Positions 27,268-34,762 of a stretch of DNA of 64,000 bases are shown one piece after another (within the stretch, counting starts at the first letter, position 1; each line of letters begins with the position of its first letter). This DNA comes from Streptomyces eurocidicus. Its GTDB lineage: Bacteria; Actinomycetota; Actinomycetes; Streptomycetales; Streptomycetaceae. The position numbers and the translations under genes were made by a program. The stretch covers positions 310,001 through 374,000 of the forward strand of contig NZ_LGUI01000004.1 of the NCBI RefSeq assembly GCF_002891295.1, given 5' to 3'. The notes under the pieces are model-generated. The model did not search any database and was not told where the DNA came from. It saw nothing but the letters and a program-made list of their open reading frames with translations.

Positions 27268-28071
27268 ATGGCATCTGAATCCGTTCGGGAACAGACGGGC
27301 CGCGCGGCCGCCGGCCTCCAGGAAAGCCCTCGCCACGACGCACGCCGGAGCACCGCCGACGGCGCCCGCGACAGCGCGCCCGGCGCCCCTGCCGACGCCG
27401 GCGCGCACGGCATACCCCCGTACACCGGCGACCCGCTGCGCCGCCCGCGCCGCCCCCTCGTGCCCGTGGCCCCCGGCCCCGAGGCCGTCGAGCTGTCCGG
27501 CCCGGTCTTCGGCCCCGCCGACGTCGACCCGCTGGACTCCGATCTGACCCGGCAGCACGCCGGGGAGCCGCTGGGCGAGCGCATCACCGTCTCCGGGCGG
27601 ATCGCGGACCGGCGGGGCCGGCCCGTGCGCGGCCAGCTGGTGGAGCTCTGGCAGGCCAACGCCGCGGGCCGCTACGCCAACCGCCTCGACCGGCGCCGGG
27701 CGCCCCTCGACCCGAACTTCACCGGTGCGGGCCGGTGCCTCACCGACGACGAGGGCCGCTACCACTTCACCACCATCCGCCCCGGCCCCTACCCCTGGCC
27801 CGGCCGCGAGCACACCTGGCGCCCCGCCCACCTGCACTTCTCCCTCTTCGGCACCGCCTTCACCCAGCGCCTCGTCACCCAGATGTACTTCCCCGGCGAC
27901 CCGCTCCTGAGGTACGACTCGATCTGGCACTCCGCCGGCGACGCCGCCGCGCGCGACCGGCTGGTGGCCGCCTACGACCCCGGCCTGGGCGTCTCCGGTT
28001 CGACCCTCGGCTACCGCTGGGACGTCGTCCTGGACGGGCCCGCCGCCACCTGGGCCGAGGAGGGCCGCTGA
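27268..28071 (+). CDS. pcaH: Protocatechuate 3,4-dioxygenase beta subunit
   Basis: Catalytic subunit of the intradiol dioxygenase that opens protocatechuate to 3-carboxymuconate. 267 residues. The four iron ligands are visible: Tyr in AGRYANR, Tyr in GPYPWPGR, and the two His of RPAHLHFSLFG. VELWQANAAGRY is the usual family block. The first 50 residues are Ala-rich and longer than in proteobacterial PcaH. The stop codon abuts the pcaG ATG, so the two subunits are translated together. Confidence 0.95.
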   Translation: MASESVREQTGRAAAGLQESPRHDARRSTADGARDSAPGAPADAGAHGIPPYTGDPLRRPRRPLVPVAPGPEAVELSGPVFGPADVDPLDSDLTRQHAGEPLGERITVSGRIADRRGRPVRGQLVELWQANAAGRYANRLDRRRAPLDPNFTGAGRCLTDDEGRYHFTTIRPGPYPWPGREHTWRPAHLHFSLFGTAFTQRLVTQMYFPGDPLLRYDSIWHSAGDAAARDRLVAAYDPGLGVSGSTLGYRWDVVLDGPAATWAEEGR

Positions 28072-28650
28072 ATGGCCTCCGTCATCCCCGCGGGGACCGC
28101 CACCCCCGCGCAGACCGTCGGCCCCTTCCACGGCCACGCCCTGCCCTTCGCCGGCGGCGGCGCCCCGGCGCCCGCCGGGCACCCGCAGACCGTCACCGTC
28201 CACGGCGCGGTCCTCGACGGCGCGGGCGACCCCGTACCCGACGCCCTGCTGGAGTTCTGGCAGGCGGGCCCGGACGGCTCGGCGCCCGCCGTGCCCGGCG
28301 CCCTGCGCCGCGACGGCCTCGCCTTCACCGGCTTCGCCCGCGTCACCACCGGCCGGGACGGCCACTACGTCCTGCGCACCCTGCCGCCGGGCGGGGCCCC
28401 CTACCTCGCGGTCTGCCTCTTCGCCCGCGGCCTGCCCCAGCACCTCTTCACCCGCGTCTACTTCACCCTGCCCGGCCACGACCCGCTGCTCGCCGCCCTG
28501 CCGCCCGACCGCCGCCTGACCCTGCTCGCCGCCCCGGACCCCGGCCACCACCGCGCCCACCGCTTCGACATCCGGCTCCAGGGCGACCGCGAGACCGTCT
28601 TCCTCGACTTCGCCACGCCCCGTTCCGGCGCCGCCCCGGGAGCCCTCTGA
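28072..28650 (+). CDS. pcaG: Protocatechuate 3,4-dioxygenase alpha subunit
   Basis: Non-iron-binding partner of PcaH, 192 residues. It begins with TPAQTVGPFHGHALPF and has LLEFWQAGPDGS, matching the alpha subunit, in which the ligand positions are lost. FTRVYFTLPGHDPLL corresponds to the YFPGDPL block of PcaH. It starts directly after the pcaH stop codon and its TGA overlaps the pobA ATG, indicating a coupled pcaH-pcaG-pobA operon. Confidence 0.94.
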   Translation: MASVIPAGTATPAQTVGPFHGHALPFAGGGAPAPAGHPQTVTVHGAVLDGAGDPVPDALLEFWQAGPDGSAPAVPGALRRDGLAFTGFARVTTGRDGHYVLRTLPPGGAPYLAVCLFARGLPQHLFTRVYFTLPGHDPLLAALPPDRRLTLLAAPDPGHHRAHRFDIRLQGDRETVFLDFATPRSGAAPGAL

Positions 28651-29861
28651 TGCGTACGACCGTCGGTATAGTCGGGGCCGGTCCGGCCGGCCTGCTGCTC
28701 GCCCGCCTGCTGCACCTCGCCGGCGTCGACTGCGTCGTCCTGGAGGCCCGCGACCGCGCCTACGCCGAGGCCCGGCAGCGCGCCGGGATGCTGGAGCAGA
28801 GCACCGTCGACGTCCTGCGCGCCTGCGGGGCGGGCGCCCGGCTGGACCGGGAGGGGCTCTTCCACGACGGCATCGAGATCCGCTTCGACGGCCGGTCCCA
28901 CCGCGTCGACCTGGCGGCGCACACCGGCGGCCGGCAGGCGACGATCTACGCCCAGACCGAGATCGTCAAGGACCTCGTCGCCCTCCAGCTGAAGGACGGG
29001 CCGCCGCTGCTGTTCGAGGCCCAGGCCCTCGCGGTCGAACGGGCGGACACCGCGCGGCCCGCCGTCCGCTACTTCCACGAAGGCGCCGAGCACCTGCTGG
29101 AGTGCGACTACGTCGCGGGCTGCGACGGCTCGTACGGGGTGACCCGGCGGGCCCTGCCGGCCGCCGGCACCCGGGTGTACGAGCACGTGTACCCGTACTC
29201 CTGGCTCGGCGTCCTCGCCGACGTGCCGCCCACCCACGACGAGCTGGTCTACGCCGCGCACGAACGCGGCTTCGCGCTCTACAGCATGCGCACCCCCGCC
29301 GTCTCCCGGCTCTACCTCCAGGTGCCCGCCGGCACCGACCCGGCCGACTGGCCGGACGAGCGGATCTGGGACGAGCTGGCGGCCCGCTACGCCACCGCGG
29401 ACGGCCCGCCGCTGCGCCGCGGGCCGATCATGTCCAGGAGCCTCACCCCGATGCGCACCCGGGTGACCGAGCCGATGCGCCATGGGCGGGTGCTGCTGGC
29501 CGGCGACGCGGCGCACATCGTCCCGCCGACCGGTGCGAAGGGCCTCAACGGCGCGGTGGCGGACGCCGTGACGCTCGCCGAGGCGCTCGCGCTGTGGCAC
29601 CGCACCGGCGGGGAGCGGCTCCTCGACGTCTATTCGGACACCTGTCTGCACCGCGTCCGGCAGGCCGTGCGCTTCTCCCGCGACCTCACCGAACTGCTGC
29701 ACACCGGGCCGGACCGGGACGGGTCCGCGCACCGGTCCCGGACGGCCCGGCTGCGCCGGCTGCTGGCCTCGCCCGGCGCGGTCGCCGCCCTGGCCCACGA
29801 GTACACCGGCCTGTGGTCCGCGTGGTGTCCTGCCGCACCGGCCGGGGACGGGGGTGGCTAG
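28650..29861 (+). CDS. pobA: 4-hydroxybenzoate 3-monooxygenase
   Basis: Class A flavoprotein hydroxylase converting 4-hydroxybenzoate to protocatechuate, the PcaHG substrate. 403 residues. FAD-binding GIVGAGPAGLLLARLLHLAG is at the N-terminus, ARQRAGMLEQ contacts the substrate loop, DYVAGCDGSYG is the DG motif and GDAAHIVPPTGAKGLN is the second FAD motif. Its ATG overlaps the pcaG stop codon. PobA, PcaHG and PcaF cover the entry and exit of the branch; pcaB, C, D and IJ are absent and must be elsewhere. Confidence 0.95.
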   Translation: MRTTVGIVGAGPAGLLLARLLHLAGVDCVVLEARDRAYAEARQRAGMLEQSTVDVLRACGAGARLDREGLFHDGIEIRFDGRSHRVDLAAHTGGRQATIYAQTEIVKDLVALQLKDGPPLLFEAQALAVERADTARPAVRYFHEGAEHLLECDYVAGCDGSYGVTRRALPAAGTRVYEHVYPYSWLGVLADVPPTHDELVYAAHERGFALYSMRTPAVSRLYLQVPAGTDPADWPDERIWDELAARYATADGPPLRRGPIMSRSLTPMRTRVTEPMRHGRVLLAGDAAHIVPPTGAKGLNGAVADAVTLAEALALWHRTGGERLLDVYSDTCLHRVRQAVRFSRDLTELLHTGPDRDGSAHRSRTARLRRLLASPGAVAALAHEYTGLWSAWCPAAPAGDGGG

Positions 29862-29895
29862 CCTGGCCGTTCGACCGGCGAAAGGGACGCAGTCC

Positions 29896-31278
29896 ATGAC
29901 GGCACAGCGGCTGGTGGTCATCGGGGGCGACGCGGCGGGCATGTCCGCGGCCTCCCGGGCCCGCAGGCTTAAGACCCCCGGCGAACTGGAGATCACCGCC
30001 TTCGAGCGCGGCCGGTTCAGCTCGTACTCGGCGTGCGGCATCCCCTACTGGGCCGGCGGCGAGGTCGACGGCCCCGGCGCGCTGATCGCCCGCACCCCCG
30101 AGGAGCACCGCGCGCGCGGCATCGACCTGCGGATCCGCACCGAGGTGACCGAGCTGGACGTGGCGGGTCAGCGGGTCCTCGCCCGGGACCTCGCGTCCGG
30201 CGAGGAGCGGTGGCACGGCTACGACCACCTGGTCGTCGCCACCGGCGCCCGGCCGGTCCGGCCGCCGCTGCCGGGCATCGACGCGCGCGGCGTCCACGGG
30301 GTGCAGACCCTGGACGACGGGCAGGCGCTCGTCGACGGCCTGGAGCACGCCCCGGGCCGCCGGGCGGTGATCGTCGGCGCCGGGTACATCGGCGTGGAGA
30401 CGGCCGAGGCGCTGGTCCGGCGCGGCTTCGGGGTGACGGTCGTCGAGCGCGCCGCGCAGCCGATGTCGACGCTCGACCCGGACATGGGCGCGCTGGTCCG
30501 CGACGCGATGTGCGGGATGGGCATCGAGGTGGTGACGGGCGCGGAGGTCACCGAGGTGCGGACCGGCGCCGGGGGCGAGGTGACCGCGGTCGTCACCGAC
30601 GCGGCCGAGTACCCGGCGGACGTGGTCGTGCTCGGCCTGGGCGTACGCCCGGAGACGACGCTGGCCAGGGCCGCCGGGCTGCCGGTGGGCGAGTCCGGCG
30701 GGCTGCTGACGGACCTGGCCATGCGGGTCCGCGGCCATGGGAACATCTGGGCCGGGGGCGACTGCGTGGAGGTCCTGGACCTGGTCTCCGGCCGGACCCG
30801 GCACATCGCCCTGGGCACGCACGCCAACAAGCACGGCCAGGTGATCGGCTCCAACGTCGGCGGCGGCTACGCCACCTTCCCCGGTGTGGTCGGCACGGCC
30901 GTCAGCAAGGTCTGCGAACTGGAGATCGGCCGCACCGGCCTGCTGGAGGCGCAGGCCACGGAGGCGGGCCTGCGGTTCGTGTCGGCGACGACGGAGTCGA
31001 CGAGCCGGGCCGGCTACTACCCGGGCGCCCGCCCGATGACGGTCAAGATGCTCGCCGAGCGCCGCACGGGCCGCCTGCTGGGCGTCCAGATCGTCGGCGG
31101 CGAGGGCGCGGCGAAGCGGGTGGACGTGGCGGCGGTGGCGCTGACGGCCGGGATGACAGTGGAACAGCTGACGGCCCTGGACCTGGGCTACGCGCCGCCG
31201 TTCTCCCCGGTGTGGGACCCGGTGCTGATGGCGGCCCGCCGGGCGGCCGCCGCGGTGGCCGCGGACGCGAAGGGCTGA
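29896..31278 (+). CDS. FAD-dependent oxidoreductase, CoA-disulfide reductase-like
   Basis: 460-residue pyridine nucleotide-disulfide oxidoreductase. The FAD loop is VVIGGDAAGMSAASRARR. A single conserved Cys in FSSYSACGIPYW, near residue 47, is the redox Cys of CoA-disulfide reductases and NADH peroxidases; no CxxxxC pair is present. The NAD loop is VIVGAGYIGVETAEAL and IWAGGDCVEV is the second FAD motif. The C-terminal dimerisation domain is complete, with no rhodanese fusion. ATG 29896 follows AAAGGGA. It starts 34 bases after pobA and may be read with it, though its role is probably thiol redox balance. Confidence 0.87.
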   Translation: MTAQRLVVIGGDAAGMSAASRARRLKTPGELEITAFERGRFSSYSACGIPYWAGGEVDGPGALIARTPEEHRARGIDLRIRTEVTELDVAGQRVLARDLASGEERWHGYDHLVVATGARPVRPPLPGIDARGVHGVQTLDDGQALVDGLEHAPGRRAVIVGAGYIGVETAEALVRRGFGVTVVERAAQPMSTLDPDMGALVRDAMCGMGIEVVTGAEVTEVRTGAGGEVTAVVTDAAEYPADVVVLGLGVRPETTLARAAGLPVGESGGLLTDLAMRVRGHGNIWAGGDCVEVLDLVSGRTRHIALGTHANKHGQVIGSNVGGGYATFPGVVGTAVSKVCELEIGRTGLLEAQATEAGLRFVSATTESTSRAGYYPGARPMTVKMLAERRTGRLLGVQIVGGEGAAKRVDVAAVALTAGMTVEQLTALDLGYAPPFSPVWDPVLMAARRAAAAVAADAKG

Positions 31279-31310
31279 GGGCACGAAGGGCCGAGCCGGG
31301 CGCACGGCCT

Positions 31311-31351
31311 GGTGAGGCCCCGCGATCGGGGGGATGTCGCGGGGCCTCACC
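31311..31351. terminator. 15-bp perfect stem terminator
   Basis: GGTGAGGCCCCGCGA and its exact complement are separated by 11 bases, 33 bases downstream of the flavoprotein gene. It ends the upstream unit before the NERD-like gene begins. Confidence 0.85.
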
Positions 31352-31415
31352 GGGAGAACGGACCGCCGACCGGGTTGGTTCCCCCTCTTCTGCGGCAATA
31401 TGGCGGGAGGGGGTG

Positions 31416-32111
31416 GTGGGCGTGCGGGACCGGCCGGACGGCAAGAGGAGTGCGAACGGCAAGAGTTACGACCCGGAGAGGCTCTTCCTGCCGCCCGACG
31501 ACGATCTCGCGCCCAACCGGCCGGGGGAGACGCTCCGGGCCCGGCTCGACGCCTCGGGGGCCGGCGGCCTCGGCCTCGCGGTCGCCCGGCTCCTCGGCCG
31601 GCGGCCGGTGGAGGACGTCTGGCGGCGGACGCTCGCGGCCGAGCAGCGCGTGGGCGCCGCCCTGGAGGAGCTGACGGGCGGCGGCTGGGAGGTGGTGCAC
31701 TCCGTCGTCCTGCCGGGCGACGCGGTCATACCCCATCTGCTGATCGGCCCCGGCGGCGTCTTCGGCATCGCCGCGCTGCCCGGCCGCCGGGCACGGGTCC
31801 ACGTCGGCGAGACCCTGGTCCGGCTGGACCGGGAGCGGCAGCCGTGGCCGTACGTCCGCCAGGTCCGGCACGACACCGCGCGCGCCTCGCTGGTGCTCTC
31901 GCGCGGGTGCGGCTTCCTGGTGCAGGTGCGGCCGGTCCTGGTGTTCGTGGGGGCCGAGAGCCTGGAGGTGGCGCCGGAGCTGAAGGACGTACGGGTGCTG
32001 CGCGACACGGAGGTGGCCGGCCTCGGCCGGACGGCCGGCGAGTTCCACCCGCAGCGCGCCGACCGCGTCCACACCGTGGCCCGCAACCGCAGGGTCTGGC
32101 TCTGGGCCTGA
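31416..32111 (+). CDS. NERD-like domain protein with degenerate active site
   Basis: 231-residue soluble protein. The region EQRVGAALEELTGGGWEVVHSVVLPG and then HLLIGPGGVFGIAALPG matches the nuclease-related domain (NERD). The Asp normally found before HLxxGPxG is replaced by Pro, and the following Glu/Asp-x-Lys is replaced by hydrophobic residues, so nuclease activity is unlikely. Three in-frame GTG codons (31413, 31416, 31422) are possible starts; 31416 gives the best spacing to GGAGG. It is tail-to-tail with the blaI-like gene, 13 bases apart. Confidence 0.8.
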   Translation: MGVRDRPDGKRSANGKSYDPERLFLPPDDDLAPNRPGETLRARLDASGAGGLGLAVARLLGRRPVEDVWRRTLAAEQRVGAALEELTGGGWEVVHSVVLPGDAVIPHLLIGPGGVFGIAALPGRRARVHVGETLVRLDRERQPWPYVRQVRHDTARASLVLSRGCGFLVQVRPVLVFVGAESLEVAPELKDVRVLRDTEVAGLGRTAGEFHPQRADRVHTVARNRRVWLWA

Positions 32112-32124
32112 GCCCCGCGCGCTG

Positions 32125-32541
32125 TCAGAGGAGCGGCTGCCGGGGCGCGGGGAAGGCGCTGGTGAGCAGGGCCCGCAGCAGCTCCTCGTCCGCGGCGGGC
32201 AGCTCGGCGACGAACCGCGCCAGCACGACCTCCCGGTCGGGCAGCCCGTCGAGGATCTTGCACATCCGGCGGGCGGCCAGCCCCGCCTCGTCGGTCACCG
32301 GGGCGTAGGCGTACGCACGGCCGCGCGGGGTGCGGGTCAGCACCTCCTTGCCGAGCAGCCGGGACAGGATCGTCACCACCGTGCTGTACGTCAGCTCGCC
32401 CGCCAGCCGGCCCTGGACCTCGCGGGGCGTCAGCGGTCCCTCGGCCCGCTGCAGCGCGGCGAGCACCTCGCCCTCCAGAGCGCCGTTGGCTCGGCGGCGG
32501 CCGTGGCGCGGCACGGCGGCGGTGGGGGTGGCGGTTTCCAT
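32125..32541 (-). CDS. BlaI/MecI/CopY-family transcriptional repressor
   Basis: 138-residue winged-helix repressor. The DNA-binding part has GALEGEVLAALQRAEGPLTPREV and TYSTVVTILSRLLGKEVLTR, the family signature. The C-terminal dimerisation region contains FVAELPAADEELLRALL. No BlaR1-type M56 metalloprotease gene is beside it. Instead it is divergent from a penicillin-binding protein gene, with a TACA-N4-TGTA palindrome between them that likely serves both. Confidence 0.92.
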   Translation of the reverse strand: METATPTAAVPRHGRRRANGALEGEVLAALQRAEGPLTPREVQGRLAGELTYSTVVTILSRLLGKEVLTRTPRGRAYAYAPVTDEAGLAARRMCKILDGLPDREVVLARFVAELPAADEELLRALLTSAFPAPRQPLL

Positions 32542-32565
32542 GTCGTGCGATGATCCTTCTGCATT

Positions 32566-32577
32566 TACAGGTGTGTA
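32566..32577. promoter_or_regulatory. Probable BlaI operator TACA-N4-TGTA
   Basis: Perfect 4-base half sites separated by GGTG, 24 bases before the repressor start and about 90 bases before the penicillin-binding protein start. TACA/TGTA is the known BlaI/MecI half-site pair. TTTACA at 32564-32569 and TACGCT at 32585-32590 could be a plus-strand promoter overlapping it. Confidence 0.65.
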
Positions 32578-32666
32578 GAAACGATACGCTACCCGAACAG
32601 AGCTCCTTATTTGGAATCCACGGACATCTGCCGTACCCGCCGCACAGTCGCAGGCCGTAGGGTCGA

Positions 32667-34709
32667 GTGGTGTTCGAACGCCGAAAAGGGGCGCACGCCC
32701 GGAACCACGCCGCTCCGGCCCGCCGCAGGCGCGCCGCCCCCCGCAAGCGCCGGCCGCGCCTCGCGAAGCTGCGCCCCGCCTACCCCCGGCCGGGGCGGCA
32801 GGGCTTCCGGCGCTGGGTGCCCTCGTGGCGCCAGGCGCTGGGCTCCGTCCTCACCTTCGCCGGCCTGCTGACGGCCCTGGTGACGATCATGTACGTCCGG
32901 ACCGAGATACCCGCCGACCTCAACGCCTTCGCCACCCAGCAGGACAACGTCTACTACTGGGCCGACGGCACCGAGATGGCCCGCACCGGCGAGGTCAACC
33001 GCCAGGACCTCGACCTGCGCAAGGTCCCCGAGAAGGTCCGCTGGGCGGCCCTGGCCGCCGAGAACGAGACCTTCTACTCCGACAGCGGCATCTCGCTCAG
33101 CGGTATGACCCGCGCCGTCACCAAGATGGTCACCGGAGGCAGCACCCAGGGCGGCTCCACGATCACCCAGCAGTATGTGAAGAACGCCTACCTCAACCAG
33201 GACCAGACCTTCAGCCGCAAGTTCACCGAGATGTTCATCGCCATCAAGCTGGACAACCAGATGAGCAAGGACGAGATCCTGGAGGGCTACCTCAACACCA
33301 GCTGGTACGGGCGCGGCACCTACGGCATCCAGCGCGCCGCCCACGCCTACTACGGCAAGGACGTCTCGCAGCTCAACGCCAGTGAGGGCGCCTTCCTGGC
33401 CTCGCTGCTCAAGGGCGCCGGCCTCTTCGACCCGTCGCTCGGCCCGAAGAACCACGAGCGCGCCGTGGAGCGCTGGAACTGGATCCTCGACCGGATGGTG
33501 ACCATCGGCAAGCTCTCCAAGGAGGAGCGGGCCACGTACACCACCTTCCCCGAGCCCCAGGCCCCGCCGAAGCCGGCCGGGCTGACCGGGCAGACCGGCT
33601 ATCTGGTGGAGACCGCCCGCGCCTATGTGAGCGCCCACACCGACGTCTCCGACCACGACTTCGACCTCGGCGGTTACCAGATCCGCACCACCTTCGAGAA
33701 GCCCCGGATGGCCGCGCTCACCAAGGCCGTCGCCGAGGCGAGCGGCCGCCTGGACGCCGAGAAGCGCGACGCCGACAAGGACGTCCGCATCGGCGCCGCC
33801 TCCGTCACCACCGACGGGCGCGTCGTCGCCCTGTACGGCGGCCCGGACTACCTCAAGCAGGGCTTCAACGACGCCAACTCCTCCGTCGTCCCCGCCGGCA
33901 CGTCCTTCACGCCCTTCGTCTACGCGGCCGCCCTGCGCGAGGGCGTCCAGAAGGAGCGCGGCAAGCCCCGTACCCCGGTCTCCCCGGCCACCGTCTACAA
34001 CGGCGACGACAAGATCTCGCTACTCACCCCCGAGGGCCCGTACTGGTCCCGCTCCGGCAAGATCGTCAAGGCGCTCAACGACGGCGGGAAGTCCTGGGGC
34101 AGGATCACCCTGAAGGAGGCCGTCGCACAGTCCGTCAACACCCCGATGATGCAGCTCGGCATGGACGTCGGCCTGGACCAGGTGGGCGAGACGGCCGTGG
34201 CCGCGGGGCTGCTGAAGAACAGCCTCGGCCAGAAGCTGCCCGGCTTCTCGCTGGGCACCGCCACCCCCAGCGCCATCCGCATGGCCGGGGCGTACGGCAC
34301 CTTCGCCGCCGGGGGCCTGCACAGCGAGCCGTACTCCGTCGACAGGCTCAGCCGCAACGGCAACCCCGTGCCGGTGGAGAAGCCCAAGGCCGAGCGGGTC
34401 CTGCCCGCGCAGGTCGCGGGCGCCGTGGACGACGCCCTGCGCGACGCCGTGCTGCGCGGCAGCGCGGCCGCCGCCAAGGCGGCCGGGGCCGGCGCCGCGG
34501 GCAAGACCGGGACGGCACAGGACAACAAGTCGGCGTGGTTCGCGGGCTACCGGGGCAAGGTGTCGACCGCCGTCTCGCTCTCCCGCATCGACCCCCGGTC
34601 GCAGGAGCTCCAGCCCCTGGACGGCCTGGCCGGCGCCGCGAAGGACACCCTGGGCAGCACGATCCCGATCGACATCTGGACGAAGTACACGGCCGCCCAG
34701 CGGAGCTGA
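32667..34709 (+). CDS. Class A penicillin-binding protein with degenerate SxxK motif
   Basis: Bifunctional-type peptidoglycan synthase, 680 residues. A basic cytoplasmic tail precedes one membrane segment (GSVLTFAGLLTALVTIMYV). The GT51 domain is complete: ENETFYSDSGIS with the catalytic Glu near residue 132, GGSTITQQYVKN, RKFTEMFIA and KDEILEGYLNTSWYG. In the transpeptidase domain the SxN motif (Ser489-Val-Asn491) and the KTG motif (Lys613-Thr-Gly615) are present. The catalytic SxxK, normally PGSTFKPF, reads AGTSFTPF (Thr412-Ser413-Phe-Thr415), so Ser and Lys are both displaced. It may act only as a glycosyltransferase or bind beta-lactams poorly. It is divergent from a BlaI-type repressor. 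Confidence 0.92.
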   Translation: MVFERRKGAHARNHAAPARRRRAAPRKRRPRLAKLRPAYPRPGRQGFRRWVPSWRQALGSVLTFAGLLTALVTIMYVRTEIPADLNAFATQQDNVYYWADGTEMARTGEVNRQDLDLRKVPEKVRWAALAAENETFYSDSGISLSGMTRAVTKMVTGGSTQGGSTITQQYVKNAYLNQDQTFSRKFTEMFIAIKLDNQMSKDEILEGYLNTSWYGRGTYGIQRAAHAYYGKDVSQLNASEGAFLASLLKGAGLFDPSLGPKNHERAVERWNWILDRMVTIGKLSKEERATYTTFPEPQAPPKPAGLTGQTGYLVETARAYVSAHTDVSDHDFDLGGYQIRTTFEKPRMAALTKAVAEASGRLDAEKRDADKDVRIGAASVTTDGRVVALYGGPDYLKQGFNDANSSVVPAGTSFTPFVYAAALREGVQKERGKPRTPVSPATVYNGDDKISLLTPEGPYWSRSGKIVKALNDGGKSWGRITLKEAVAQSVNTPMMQLGMDVGLDQVGETAVAAGLLKNSLGQKLPGFSLGTATPSAIRMAGAYGTFAAGGLHSEPYSVDRLSRNGNPVPVEKPKAERVLPAQVAGAVDDALRDAVLRGSAAAAKAAGAGAAGKTGTAQDNKSAWFAGYRGKVSTAVSLSRIDPRSQELQPLDGLAGAAKDTLGSTIPIDIWTKYTAAQRS

Positions 34710-34718
34710 CCGGCCGGT

Positions 34719-34740
34719 GCGGCGCCGGGCCCGGCGCCGC
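34719..34740. terminator. GC-rich perfect palindrome between convergent genes
   Basis: Perfect 11-base arms (GCGGCGCCGGG / CCCGGCGCCGC) lie in the 53-base gap between the penicillin-binding protein and the deacetylase-like lipoprotein genes. Confidence 0.75.
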
Positions 34741-34762
34741 GGTGGCCCGCTTTCCTCGCGGT

